Source of the DNA: Rheinheimera sp.
GTDB taxonomy: Bacteria > Pseudomonadota > Gammaproteobacteria > Enterobacterales > Alteromonadaceae
Reading direction: 5' to 3'
DNA: 64,000 nucleotides
Assembly (NCBI RefSeq): GCF_030690345.1
Contig: NZ_JAUYGV010000008.1
Coordinates: 312,433-376,432, forward strand
The translations under genes were made by a program, and so were the position numbers. Positions within the stretch are counted from its first letter, which is position 1; every line of letters begins with the position of its first letter. Positions 41,933-51,102 of this stretch are shown piece after piece. Below the pieces are notes generated by a model. That model ran no database searches. It was not told the DNA's origin and saw only the letters and a list, made by a program, of their open reading frames with translations.

Positions 41933-42113
41933 GCTTTAAACCGGTAGCCGCCAGCAAGTTAGTTACGCTGTCCGCTGGACGCCATGCCTGCTGAAAACTG
42001 TCGGCGTCAAATTGCGCGGCTATAGCATCCGACTGGCCATTATAAAACTCTGTCATCGGGTAGTGGCTAAAGACAATCAGCGTTTTACCTGCTTGTTCAG
42101 CGCGCTGCAGCAT
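41933..42113 (-). pseudogene. Duplicated fragment of the metallophosphoesterase gene
   Basis: About 180 nt that closely match 45150-45330 inside the complete metallophosphoesterase gene on the same strand. It encodes the GKTLIVFSHYPMTEFYNGQ to SVTNLLAATGLK stretch (GKTLIAFSHYPMTEFYNGQ in the intact gene). Both ends break off abruptly: the upstream parts and the GGHMH metal site are missing. Substitutions are scattered but few, so the duplication looks moderately recent. It cannot encode a working enzyme. Confidence 0.85.
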
Positions 42114-42186
42114 AGCGGCGCATATTGCCAATTCAAACGTTATAGCTAACACTGAAGCGCCCTGATATTAAATAAGGATTGTTACT

Positions 42187-42786
42187 ATGCCCCGCTTTGC
42201 CCTGCGTAACCTGTATTTGCTGCCGTTGCTGTGCTGCCCGCTAATGGCACTGGCGCAATTTGATCAATGCGCTATCGACACCCCCTCTGCGGTTTACGGT
42301 GCCCAAACCTGGCTGGAGATGGGCCATCCGCTGAATATGACCACAGAGCGTCTCGGCCGCTTACCAAGCAGTGCAGGCGCTAAGCTGATTGCCCTGGCCT
42401 ATCAGGGTTGGCAGCAGGGTAAAGCAGAACAGCAAATCAGCAGCGAAGTCACCGCGCTGTGTAAAACCTTTACTGCCGACGACCTGCTGGCTGACATAGT
42501 AGATAGCCCCTGGCCGGTGCTACGCACAGTGTGCGGCGATGCCAGCGAAAACCTGCTAACAGCTCTGAACGAGGCCGGCGCAGCTAATACCAGCGCAGCC
42601 TCAGTGCTGTTTTATCTGAAAGGCGAAGAACCGGCACCAAATTTACTGCCACTGGCCGAGCAAACCGTAGCACTTAAACAACAAAACACCGCCGATATAC
42701 AGATCCTGGAGCGACTATATGCCAGCTGCGCCGCAAAAACCGACGCGTATAAATTAGCATTGGGCAAGGAAATATATGTTGAGTGA
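42187..42786 (+). CDS. Hypothetical exported protein
   Basis: A 199-aa protein not recognised. Signal peptide about 1-23 (LPLLCCPLMALAQ). The mature part is mainly helical and Ala/Leu-rich with four or more cysteines (FDQCAID, TALCKTF, RTVCGD, YASCAAK), likely paired in the periplasm. AAGGA precedes the ATG by about 9 nt. It lies just after the phosphoesterase fragment and ends at a hairpin. Confidence 0.65.
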   Translation: MPRFALRNLYLLPLLCCPLMALAQFDQCAIDTPSAVYGAQTWLEMGHPLNMTTERLGRLPSSAGAKLIALAYQGWQQGKAEQQISSEVTALCKTFTADDLLADIVDSPWPVLRTVCGDASENLLTALNEAGAANTSAASVLFYLKGEEPAPNLLPLAEQTVALKQQNTADIQILERLYASCAAKTDAYKLALGKEIYVE

Positions 42787-42815
42787 GCCGTATCAAACCG
42801 GCACAAGATAAACCG

Positions 42816-42839
42816 GCCCGGCAGTGTGCACTGCCGGGC
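42816..42839. terminator. Strong hairpin between convergent genes
   Basis: A 10-bp perfect stem GCCCGGCAGT/ACTGCCGGGC with a GTGC loop between the exported-protein gene and the chemotaxis gene. T runs are poor, so it may act as a shared weak terminator. Confidence 0.55.
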
Positions 42840-42847
42840 TGTGCTGC

Positions 42848-44143
42848 TTAATGAATAGCTGATACTGATTCAACTACCCGCTGTGCACCGTGTTCAATAT
42901 CGTCGATGATCGCCGACAACCGGTTAATTTTATCGCTGTTTTGTTTACTTAAACCGTCAATGGAATTAATGGCCTGCAGCACATTTTGCGTGACTTCAAG
43001 GTTTCTGCTGACAACACTGGAAATATCACTGGTGGCCTGGCTGGTTCTGGATGCCAGTTGCCTGACTTCATCTGCTACCACGGCAAAACCGCGGCCTGCT
43101 TCGCCGGCTCTGGCGGCTTCAATCGCCGCATTTAATGCCAGCAGATTCGTTTGCTCTGCCACGCTGCGGATAATGCTCACCATATTGGCAATTTCTTTTG
43201 CCTGCTCATTCAAACTCTGGATCACGCTATCGGTTTGCAACACAGTGGCTGAAATTTCTGCCGCCAGCGCAGTAGACGAGGCAATATGCAATTTGCCCTG
43301 CTCTGCCACATTAAAAGTTTCTGTCGCGGTTTCATGGGCTATGCGGGCAGCTTCGCGGGTGCGCATTGCCTGCATCACGCGGTTGGTGATCAATGTAGCA
43401 AACTTAATCACCTTGTGTACCTTGCCCTGCGCATCCAATACCGGGTTGTAGGTTGCCTCCAGCCATACTTCATTACCGCGGGCATCAACCCGTTTAAACT
43501 TACCGGAACTGACCTTACCCTGCGCCAGCTTACTCCAGAAGTCGGGGTTTTCACGGTAGAAACTGTCTTCACAGAACATGCGATGATGTTTATGCTGAAT
43601 TTGCTCCAGCCTATAACCCATAGACTGCAGAAAATTTTTATTAGCACTAACAATGTGACCATCTGGCATAAATTCAATTACCGCCATTGCCTGATCTATC
43701 GAGGCATAAATCGCTTTTTGCTCATCAGCTTCCAGTGTTTGCCGGGTTACATCGTAAGCTATCTTCATCACTGAGCGCACTTTGCCACTATCGTCCCGCA
43801 CCGGGAAATAGGTGGCCTCCAGCCATATTTTTTTGCCACCGTTGGTTTTACGCAAAAAAGTACCCTGTTTAGCCTCGCCACGGCCCAAAGACTGCCAAAA
43901 TGCCCGGTATTCACCACTGTTGGCATAAGCACTTTCACAAAACATCGAATGACGCTGCCCTTTGATCTGCTCAAGCGGATAACCCACGACATCAAGAAAC
44001 AACGGATTAGCATCCTGAATAACGCCGTCGGCGCTAAATTCGACCAGAGCAACACTATTGCGTACCGCAGCGATTACTGCGTTTTTATATGCTAAATCCG
44101 TTTGTGCAGACAACAACTGAGCTTTTAACTGTTTGTTAAACAT
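42848..44143 (-). CDS. Soluble methyl-accepting chemotaxis protein with two PAS domains (BdlA-like)
   Basis: A 431-aa cytoplasmic receptor with no membrane segment. PAS 1 about 24-133 and PAS 2 about 146-255 are close copies of each other ([17 protein letters not shown] against [26 protein letters not shown] against [11 protein letters not shown]). The signalling domain (about 270-431) has the tip sequence [18 protein letters not shown]. This is the layout of P. aeruginosa BdlA, which links redox and c-di-GMP state to biofilm dispersal. The repeated MFCE cysteine suggests redox or haem sensing; that is inference. Confidence 0.88.
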   Translation of the reverse strand: MFNKQLKAQLLSAQTDLAYKNAVIAAVRNSVALVEFSADGVIQDANPLFLDVVGYPLEQIKGQRHSMFCESAYANSGEYRAFWQSLGRGEAKQGTFLRKTNGGKKIWLEATYFPVRDDSGKVRSVMKIAYDVTRQTLEADEQKAIYASIDQAMAVIEFMPDGHIVSANKNFLQSMGYRLEQIQHKHHRMFCEDSFYRENPDFWSKLAQGKVSSGKFKRVDARGNEVWLEATYNPVLDAQGKVHKVIKFATLITNRVMQAMRTREAARIAHETATETFNVAEQGKLHIASSTALAAEISATVLQTDSVIQSLNEQAKEIANMVSIIRSVAEQTNLLALNAAIEAARAGEAGRGFAVVADEVRQLASRTSQATSDISSVVSRNLEVTQNVLQAINSIDGLSKQNSDKINRLSAIIDDIEHGAQRVVESVSAIH

Positions 44144-44289
44144 GATTTTCCCGATTTAAGCAGCGTGTTCTGATACAAACCAGCGAATTTTGGTTGAAAT
44201 AGAAACAACATGATATTGGTACGCAGTGAGCAACCAATACGGTGCGACCTTCACTTTTGATCAGCAGGAAAGACAAAAAGGCTAAAACC

Positions 44290-44305
44290 GGCGGGTATCC
44301 CCGCC
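44290..44305 (-). terminator. Probable terminator after the metallophosphoesterase gene
   Basis: A 6-bp GC stem GGCGGG/CCCGCC with a 4-nt loop, followed on the minus strand by GGTTTTAGCCTTTTTG. It lies about 35 nt beyond the stop of the phosphoesterase gene. Confidence 0.5.
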
Positions 44306-44340
44306 AGTGTGTTTAAGCAGATTTAATATACGTAGTTTAA

Positions 44341-46323
44341 TTATTGGCTAAGCCCGCTAAGGCTGCCGTTGCTTAAATCCAGCATAAAGTGCATATCGTT
44401 TTCGCCGTGGCTAAAGGCCTGCAGCAGTTGAAACACACCGCCAAACTGCCGGGCGAAGCCGCTGCTGTCGGTTGCAGCTTTGGCCGCCAGTACACGGGTA
44501 AGCAACTGATACTGCGCCAGCCGCTGCGGACTGATGTCATGCAACGCCAGGCTGCCGGCATTGCGCAGCCGGTAAAAATCCAGCGCTAAATCAAAGCCAC
44601 TCCAGCCGGCAAACTGCTGCAGCGTAAAGCCGGCATCCCGTGCCAGGGTATCGGCAGCCTTTAACGCCTGCTGCCAATTTGGGCTTTGTTGCATTGTTGC
44701 CAGCTCAGCCGGCAGCTGCGCTAACGGCGGTAAATTTTGCCATTGCGATAACAGCAGCATTTGCCGGCCATCTAAGGCCAACAGCGCTTCGCGCAGCGGC
44801 GCCGGCCAGTCTTGCGGTAAAAAACGTTGCCGCGTTAATTCTCTCAGATGCCAGTTGGTAAACTCACGGTAGTTTTTTGCCGTTAAAATCGCCTTGTTCC
44901 ACAACGGCGCACCCTGTTTTGTCAGGGTGTCATGTTCCTGCTGATAATGCACAAACAGCTCGTTGTAGCGCGGAACATCCTCCAGCACCACCGTTTGCAC
45001 CGCCACTTTGTGCTGCGGCTTAATACTCACCAGTTTATACGCCGGCACATAAGCGGCCAGCGACGGTGCCTGCACATTCACCAGCACCTTGCCATCCGCG
45101 CTTTTGCTAATGCCGGTGTCGTTGAAATGCATATGGCCGCCAATATGCAGCTTTAAGCCGGTAGCCGCCAGCAAGTTAGTTACGCTGTCGGCCGGGCGGC
45201 GTGCCAGCTGAAAACTGTCGGCGCCAAATTGCGCGGCTATCGCATCAGACTGGCCATTATAAAATTCTGTCATCGGGTAGTGGCTAAAGGCAATCAGCGT
45301 TTTACCGGCTTGTGCAGCGCGCTGCACCACCTGCGCTATCCAGTCGGTTACCTGAGTTTTATGGCTAAACATGCGGTTATAACCGGCATTGCCGGCCCCG
45401 GCATAACCCTTGCCATCGGCCTGCGGTATATACACATTGGCATCTATTGCCAGCAACCAGACACCTTCTACCGGCTCTACTAAGTAACTGCTGTCGGGCA
45501 CGCTGCTGCACTGGCTGTAACCGGGCTGTTTATAGCGCCCGCCGGTGCCCTGGCGGCATATTTCATACTGACGCCGGCTGTAAGCAGCCTGCTCGCCGGC
45601 CAGCTTAACGTTGTAATTAAGCTCGCTGTAACTACTGTACGGCGTTTCCCAATACAGATAATCGGGCTGCGGCTGAAAACCAAAGGGGGCCAGCTGCGCC
45701 ATAATCTCTTGATAGCCCAGCTCTTTTACCTCGTCGCTGCAAATAGTACGCAGTGGGGTGTGGCTTTGTACTGCCGGCAATTTAGCAGAGCACGCCGCAC
45801 TACCCGGGCTGTAAATTGGCTGCGGGTAACCGCCGGCGCCTAAATAATCGCTTTTACCGGCCGGGCGGCTAAAGGGCCGCACCGGGTCGTGGTTACCGGG
45901 AGCGGCAAAAAACTGCATGCCGTAAGTCTGGCTGTAGTGCTGCAAAATAGCCGCCAGGCCACGGATATGCAGCGGCTGGCCATCGTCGCTGAAGTCGCCC
46001 GGCAGCGCTATCAGCTTAACGCCGCGCGCGGCCGCATCATCCAGTGCAGCCAGCAGGGCAAAGTAGTTTTCGTTAAATAATCGCGTCGATTGAAGCTGGG
46101 CCGCCATAGTGCGGATAGTGGCATGCTTACCGCTTACGCCATCAGGCAAACCGGCAAAGGCGCCATCGCGGAAACTGGCGTAAATATCGTGAAAATGAAT
46201 GTCCGGCATAAAGGCAATTTGCAGCTCTTGCGCGGCGTTGTTGTCCGGAACAGGGGTGGCGGCCAGGCTGCTAAAGCTCATTAACAGCGCCAGCATAGGG
46301 CTGACACGGGGGCTCAGTGACAT
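44341..46323 (-). CDS. Secreted calcineurin-like metallophosphoesterase
   Basis: A 660-aa exported phosphoesterase. Signal peptide about 1-22 (ending SLAAT). Binuclear metal motifs in order: MPDIHFHD (D-x-H), ALPGDFSDDG (GD), APGNHDP (GNHD), IAFSHYP (His) and HIGGHMHFND (GH-x-H). The layout resembles acid-sphingomyelinase-like and nucleotidase-like phosphoesterases; the C-terminal 250 residues are helical and unassigned. It lies 81 nt downstream of a TonB-dependent receptor gene on the same strand, with a terminator-like hairpin between. Together they suggest use of an organic phosphate compound. Part of this gene is duplicated at 41933-42113. Confidence 0.88.
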   Translation of the reverse strand: MSLSPRVSPMLALLMSFSSLAATPVPDNNAAQELQIAFMPDIHFHDIYASFRDGAFAGLPDGVSGKHATIRTMAAQLQSTRLFNENYFALLAALDDAAARGVKLIALPGDFSDDGQPLHIRGLAAILQHYSQTYGMQFFAAPGNHDPVRPFSRPAGKSDYLGAGGYPQPIYSPGSAACSAKLPAVQSHTPLRTICSDEVKELGYQEIMAQLAPFGFQPQPDYLYWETPYSSYSELNYNVKLAGEQAAYSRRQYEICRQGTGGRYKQPGYSQCSSVPDSSYLVEPVEGVWLLAIDANVYIPQADGKGYAGAGNAGYNRMFSHKTQVTDWIAQVVQRAAQAGKTLIAFSHYPMTEFYNGQSDAIAAQFGADSFQLARRPADSVTNLLAATGLKLHIGGHMHFNDTGISKSADGKVLVNVQAPSLAAYVPAYKLVSIKPQHKVAVQTVVLEDVPRYNELFVHYQQEHDTLTKQGAPLWNKAILTAKNYREFTNWHLRELTRQRFLPQDWPAPLREALLALDGRQMLLLSQWQNLPPLAQLPAELATMQQSPNWQQALKAADTLARDAGFTLQQFAGWSGFDLALDFYRLRNAGSLALHDISPQRLAQYQLLTRVLAAKAATDSSGFARQFGGVFQLLQAFSHGENDMHFMLDLSNGSLSGLSQ

Positions 46324-46363
46324 AAGCTAACCTTGTTTACCAAAAAAGCTCGCCAATAAAACA

Positions 46364-46395
46364 GCCGGCACTGCAGCGTGAACTGCAGTACCGGC
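46364..46395 (-). terminator. Terminator or attenuating hairpin after the TonB-dependent receptor gene
   Basis: A 13-bp stem GCCGGCACTGCAG/CTGCAGTACCGGC with one mismatch, followed on the minus strand by TGTTTTATT. It could reduce readthrough into the phosphoesterase gene. Confidence 0.7.
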
Positions 46396-46404
46396 CGGCG
46401 TGGC

Positions 46405-49200
46405 TTAGAAATCTGCGCGGATGCCTAAGCTGATACGGCGTCCGGAGAACTCGTTCATTACCGGGAACTGCGGCGTTAAGGTATAACCTGTGGTGGCTTC
46501 ATCGGTAATATTAATACCTTTTAAGCTCAGTTTAATATTGTCGGTCAGGTTATAACCAATGGCGATATCGGTTTGGCCATAAGCATCGCGGTACACCGGG
46601 TATAAGTTACGTTCAATTACTTCAACATACTTATCTTTGTAGTTATAAGAGATGCGCGCATCGAAACGGTCATTCTCATAATACAGCGTAAAGTTGTAAG
46701 TACTGTCGGCCAGGCCTTCCGGCGGCGTAGGAATATCCAAACCGGATGAGCCGGTTAAGGAGTTATCCAGCATGGTGTAGTTAGCATTGATACCAAAGCC
46801 GTCCAACCGCGGATGCAACATGCTGAGCGGTAGTTGCGCTATCAGCTCTAATCCGGTGACTTTATAAGAGCCATCAGCATTAACCGGCTGATAAACATCA
46901 AAGTCGTAGTAACCATCTAAGGTACCGTTGGCATTGCGTTTTTCTACATCTTCAACCACACCGGTCAGCTCTTGCCGTACCACGCCTTCGATATCTTTCC
47001 AGAAATAAGATACCGCCAGAATACCGCCATTCTGCAGATACCATTCCAGTCCGGCTTCCCATTGCTTAGCATAGGTAGGCTGCAGATCCGGGTTGCCGTC
47101 GGTAAAACGGAACTCATTCCAGCTGACAGAGCGTTTATAGGCAATATTGGTCAGTGCCGGGCGCATCAGGGTTTCAGACGCTGCAGCGCGAAACAGCACA
47201 TCATCCAAAATCTCTACCGTCATATTCAGGCTCGGCAGCACATCGGTATAGCTGCCTTCTTTTGAGATCGGCGTATCGGTGTAACCGTTAGAGCCATCTT
47301 CGTTCTGCACCTGGTGGTAACCAAATGACAACACAGAAGTATCTACGGCCCGCACCCCGGCATTCAGGGTTACCGGTTTACCGGCCAGGTCAAAATCCAG
47401 GTTGGCCATCGCATACAGGCTCAGTGCTTCTTCATCTACGCGATAATAGTCGCCATCATTAAACGGCGTGCTAAAACCGGCATAACGGAAGGTGCTACGG
47501 GCATAATCATTTGATACCTGCATCCAGTTCAAATCTTTCGCCTTGTACGCACCACCGGGTACTATGTCAGTTACCCATTGCAGTTCGCTGTCGGCCATAG
47601 TTCTGCTGTTAACCCAGGACGCATCACCCGCCGCCGGGCCCTGAATTTTAACACCGCCAAACTGGCGCTGTTTCGATTTATCGGTATAACGCACGCCAAA
47701 CTGCACGCTGCTCAGTGCCGGCATAAAGGTCAGCTCAAGTGACTTTTTAAAATCAAGCTGGGCTGCATATTTATCGTCGCTAACCTGCTCCAGCTCAGTC
47801 TCATATGCCTCAAACAGGTAGCTGTCCGGCGAGTTGTACATATCAATACTGCCAGGGTTAGCGCTAACAACCGTTTCGCCGCCGTTAGCAGTCCAGCGGC
47901 TACTTGACGGCGCATAGGCCACGTGTTTCAGGTTGGCGTAATCCTGTGATTTTTCTGCACCGGAAAAGCCTACCAGGCCGTTGATATCCCAGCCATGGGT
48001 TTGCCAGTCCAGTGCCAGGCTGTACTGTGAGTAATCGGTGTTATTAATACGCTGTTTGCTTAAAAACTCGTGCTGGGTAGCGCTGTAAGACACATCGGTC
48101 AGCACAATAATGCCGTACTGCGCCAAAGTAGTGTCATCATAATCGTGAATAGTTTCCAGCGTACTGCGGCTCGACGCGGTATACGCCGCGGCATCGTACT
48201 CATCTTCGGTTACATCGTAGCCGCCTTTCATCGCATCAAAGGTCAGGCTGAAATCATTGCCGGGCTTGTACTGCAGCGACGCGGTAGCGCCCCACTTATC
48301 CTGGTCATTCAGGTACAAACGGTCGCCGACTTTATCCTGAAAAATAATCCGGTTGGTTTCGTTTTTATCGCTGCGGTCGCTTACCACTACACCGGCATCA
48401 CGTTCCAGCACCGCGGCAGCTTGATCAGAGCGTGGCCCTGTGGCTTCCAAAAAGCGCCCCATCGGCCGGAAGTTAATGCCGGAGTTCGAATCGGTTCTGT
48501 TAGTGCGGCTGGCTTTGGAGAACGACACTAACGCGCCCCAATCCCCAAAAGTATCGCTGGCTAAAAAGGAGAACTTAGGGTCAACTTCTTCGGAAATAGA
48601 GTTATGTGCGCCTTCGGCCGACACAATCAGTTTGCGCTCGCTGTAATCAAACGGCCGCGCGGTAGATATCATTACTGAGCCTGCGATACCGCCTTCTTCA
48701 TCTGCTGCCGTTGGCGATTTTTGCACCGTGACGCTTTGAATAATTTCCGAGGCAAAAATATCAAACTCAACATCACGGCCACCACTGCCCGAGGCTGTCG
48801 CAAGGTTGTTGATAGACACATGAGTAAATTCACTTGGCAAACTGCGCACGTTTATTTTACTGCCCAGGCCCTTGTTGCGCTCTATGGTAACGCCCGGCAT
48901 ACGCTGCAGCGCTTCGGCGAGGTTTTGCTCAGGGAAATCGGCCACGTCGGTGGCAACAACAGAATCAGAAAAGCCGATATTCGACTTTTTCAAATCGACT
49001 GCCTGTTCCAGGCTGCGGCTGTAGCTGCCGGTGACCGAAATCACTTCCACCGCTTGTTCTGTATTGTTATCTGCTGTTTGCGCCAGCAGCGGTGCTGCGG
49101 CTACGGCCAACGCACCACCCAGCAATATCTGCTGCACGGCACGGCTTAATAGTGTTTTGTTTAACTTGCTGATGTCGTTGTGTTTAATAGAGGACTGCAT
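46405..49200 (-). CDS. TonB-dependent outer-membrane receptor
   Basis: A beta-barrel transporter of about 931 aa from the ATG at 49200 (a GTG at 49212 is possible; neither has a strong Shine-Dalgarno). Signal peptide ends LLAQ. A TonB-box-like VEVISVTGSY comes next, then a plug with NLAEALQRMPGVTIERNKG and the NVRSL stretch, and a C-terminal barrel ending RRISLGIRADF with the terminal Phe. The plug places it in the large Caulobacter-type group seen in Alteromonadales, whose members take up oligosaccharides and other organic nutrients. The ligand is unknown; the phosphoesterase neighbour suggests a phosphorylated one. Confidence 0.93.
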   Translation of the reverse strand: MQSSIKHNDISKLNKTLLSRAVQQILLGGALAVAAAPLLAQTADNNTEQAVEVISVTGSYSRSLEQAVDLKKSNIGFSDSVVATDVADFPEQNLAEALQRMPGVTIERNKGLGSKINVRSLPSEFTHVSINNLATASGSGGRDVEFDIFASEIIQSVTVQKSPTAADEEGGIAGSVMISTARPFDYSERKLIVSAEGAHNSISEEVDPKFSFLASDTFGDWGALVSFSKASRTNRTDSNSGINFRPMGRFLEATGPRSDQAAAVLERDAGVVVSDRSDKNETNRIIFQDKVGDRLYLNDQDKWGATASLQYKPGNDFSLTFDAMKGGYDVTEDEYDAAAYTASSRSTLETIHDYDDTTLAQYGIIVLTDVSYSATQHEFLSKQRINNTDYSQYSLALDWQTHGWDINGLVGFSGAEKSQDYANLKHVAYAPSSSRWTANGGETVVSANPGSIDMYNSPDSYLFEAYETELEQVSDDKYAAQLDFKKSLELTFMPALSSVQFGVRYTDKSKQRQFGGVKIQGPAAGDASWVNSRTMADSELQWVTDIVPGGAYKAKDLNWMQVSNDYARSTFRYAGFSTPFNDGDYYRVDEEALSLYAMANLDFDLAGKPVTLNAGVRAVDTSVLSFGYHQVQNEDGSNGYTDTPISKEGSYTDVLPSLNMTVEILDDVLFRAAASETLMRPALTNIAYKRSVSWNEFRFTDGNPDLQPTYAKQWEAGLEWYLQNGGILAVSYFWKDIEGVVRQELTGVVEDVEKRNANGTLDGYYDFDVYQPVNADGSYKVTGLELIAQLPLSMLHPRLDGFGINANYTMLDNSLTGSSGLDIPTPPEGLADSTYNFTLYYENDRFDARISYNYKDKYVEVIERNLYPVYRDAYGQTDIAIGYNLTDNIKLSLKGINITDEATTGYTLTPQFPVMNEFSGRRISLGIRADF

Positions 49201-49529
49201 GTGTTTACCCACTGCTAATAGCTATCGCCGGCCCAGCCGCTGTTATAGCAACCCGGCTTGGCGCGCACGGTTATTATCGGATTTGCTGTTGTCTGCTCCT
49301 GCGCCAGCACAATTAAACTTAACAGCGTGGCACTGCGTCCTGCTATCAGGAACGCGGTTACGCTACAGCAGCTGTGTGATGCTTTTTTTACAGCCAGATT
49401 AATGATTTGCGACAGCAATAAGCCATAAGTAACCGGTTACAGCGCAGCGGGTAGGCCGCAGCCCGGGTTGGCATAGTTTCTGCTTTATTTCGGTACAGGC
49501 AACAACCCTACCTTAGCGGAGCGCATCCT
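49201..49529. other. 329-nt regulatory gap upstream of the TonB-dependent receptor
   Basis: Between two divergent genes. The only clear signal is the palindrome at 49429-49440. A 67-codon minus-strand frame at 49215-49418 lacks a ribosome binding site and looks spurious. Confidence 0.55.
49429..49440. promoter_or_regulatory. Palindrome GTAACCGGTTAC, possible LacI/GntR-type operator
   Basis: A perfect 12-bp palindrome with a central CCGG or CG step, the general form of LacI-family operators that often control TonB-dependent receptors in Alteromonadales. It lies about 230 nt upstream of the receptor start and about 90 nt upstream of the divergent coiled-coil gene. No regulator gene is adjacent. 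Confidence 0.35.
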
Positions 49530-50036
49530 ATGACAGTGTCAGGCCTTAGTATTAATAACTACCAACTACAGTATCAGCTGTTAAAACCCGAAACAGAAGC
49601 TGCCGACAACAGCGCAGCGCGGCAAGAAATTGCCGCTATTGCCACGCCAGCGGCGACACCGGCAACGCAGCAAGCGCCACAGCAGCAGGATGAAACCAGC
49701 AAACAGCAAGAGGCGTTTTTAACTCAGCTGATGGAGCAAATGCTGGCCAACCGCATCGGCCTGGATAAACAAAAGTACGATGAAATACAGCAGAAGATAG
49801 AAGAGGCGCAGGCCGAAAAAGACGCCCTGCAACAACAACCACAAAGCCCGCAGCGCGACGGTAAAATAGCCGCCTTAGATGCCAAGCTGGATAAACTGGG
49901 TAAAGCCCTCGAAGGCTTAATAGCAGAAGCCAACCGCAACCGCGAGGCTAAAGAGCGCGAGCAGCAAACAGTAAATGCCGTACAGCAATATCAGCTAACG
50001 GCGGCAACCGATAAAGAGCAAAAGCTGTTTTTGTAA
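49530..50036 (+). CDS. Hypothetical Gln/Ala-rich coiled-coil protein
   Basis: A 168-aa soluble protein not recognised. It starts MTVSGLSINNYQLQYQLL after GGAG, then has a low-complexity Ala/Thr/Pro/Gln region (about 28-65) and a long charged coiled coil (about 66-150, KYDEIQQKIEEAQAEKDAL). No signal peptide or membrane segment. It converges on the methionine synthase gene, 10 nt between stops. Confidence 0.65.
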   Translation: MTVSGLSINNYQLQYQLLKPETEAADNSAARQEIAAIATPAATPATQQAPQQQDETSKQQEAFLTQLMEQMLANRIGLDKQKYDEIQQKIEEAQAEKDALQQQPQSPQRDGKIAALDAKLDKLGKALEGLIAEANRNREAKEREQQTVNAVQQYQLTAATDKEQKLFL

Positions 50037-50046
50037 CAGCCGTTAG

Positions 50047-51078
50047 TTACCCGGCCAGTAATTCATTGCGTACAATTTGCGCCCCTGCTGCCAGAGCATT
50101 TAACTTGCCGCTGGCAACCTCGCGCGATAACGGTGCCATACCGCAGTTAGTGCAGGGGTAAAGCTTGTCAGCATCGACATATTGCAGTGCTTTTCTCAGC
50201 GTTGCCGCCACTTCTTCTGCGGTTTCTATGCTATCGGTTGCCACATCAATGGCACCTACCATCACTTTTTTACCGCGGATAAGCTGCAGCAGCTCAAGCG
50301 GCACCCGCGAGTTGTGACACTCCAAGGATATAATATCGATATTGGATTGTTGCAGTTTGGGGAAAATTTCTTCGTATTGCCGCCACTCCGAACCCAGGGT
50401 TTTCTTCCAATCGGTATTGGCTTTAATGCCATAGCCATAGCAAATATGTACTGCCGTTTCGCATTTAAGCCCTTCGATGGCGCGCTCTAAACACTTAATG
50501 CCCCACTCATTTACCTCATCAAAAAACACATTAAAGGCCGGCTCATCAAACTGAATAATATCCACACCGGCGGCCTCCAGGTCTTTGGCTTCTTGGTTCA
50601 GTATTTTGGCAAATTCCCACGCCAGTTGTTCGCGGCTTTTATAGTGGTCATCGTACAGGGTGTCGATCATCGTCATCGGCCCGGGCAGCGCCCATTTTAT
50701 CGGCTGGCTGGTTTGCGCGCGTAAAAATTTAGCATCGTCGACAAACACCGGCTTTGGCCGCGACACCGGGCCCACTATCGTTGGCACACTGGCATCATAG
50801 CGGTTACGAATTCTGACCGTCTTACGCTGGTTAAAATCCACGCCGCTTAAATGCTCTATAAAGGTGGTGACAAAGTGTTGCCGGCTTTGCTCGCCGTCAC
50901 TAACAATATCAATGCCTGAGCGTTGCTGCTGTTGCAATGCCAGCCGCAGCGCATCCTGCTTGCCATCAGCCAGTTCGTCACCCTGTAATTTCCACGGTGA
51001 CCACAGTGTTTCCGGCTGTGCCAGCCAGGATGGTTTAGGCAAACTACCGGCCGTTGAGGTAGGTAAAAGTGTTTTCAT
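50047..51078 (-). CDS. mesD: Short (core) MetE-type methionine synthase, MesD family
   Basis: A 343-aa protein equivalent to the catalytic C-terminal half of cobalamin-independent methionine synthase, without the N-terminal half (MetE about 750 aa). Probable zinc ligands: His211 and Cys213 (VHICYG), Glu253 (SLECHNSR) and Cys309 or Cys312 (YPCTNCGM). The upstream neighbour is a DUF1852 protein. That pairing marks MesD, a folate-independent methionine synthase that needs its partner MesX and oxygen and whose methyl donor is not settled. The start is 24 nt after the mesX stop, so they form an operon, behind MetJ boxes. Confidence 0.85.
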   Translation of the reverse strand: MKTLLPTSTAGSLPKPSWLAQPETLWSPWKLQGDELADGKQDALRLALQQQQRSGIDIVSDGEQSRQHFVTTFIEHLSGVDFNQRKTVRIRNRYDASVPTIVGPVSRPKPVFVDDAKFLRAQTSQPIKWALPGPMTMIDTLYDDHYKSREQLAWEFAKILNQEAKDLEAAGVDIIQFDEPAFNVFFDEVNEWGIKCLERAIEGLKCETAVHICYGYGIKANTDWKKTLGSEWRQYEEIFPKLQQSNIDIISLECHNSRVPLELLQLIRGKKVMVGAIDVATDSIETAEEVAATLRKALQYVDADKLYPCTNCGMAPLSREVASGKLNALAAGAQIVRNELLAG

Positions 51079-51102
51079 AGTTAGTATTATCCGGATTATT
51101 AA

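Noticed and set aside
49215..49418. 67-codon minus-strand frame upstream of the TonB-dependent receptor
   Set aside because: No ribosome binding site and placed in the probable promoter region.
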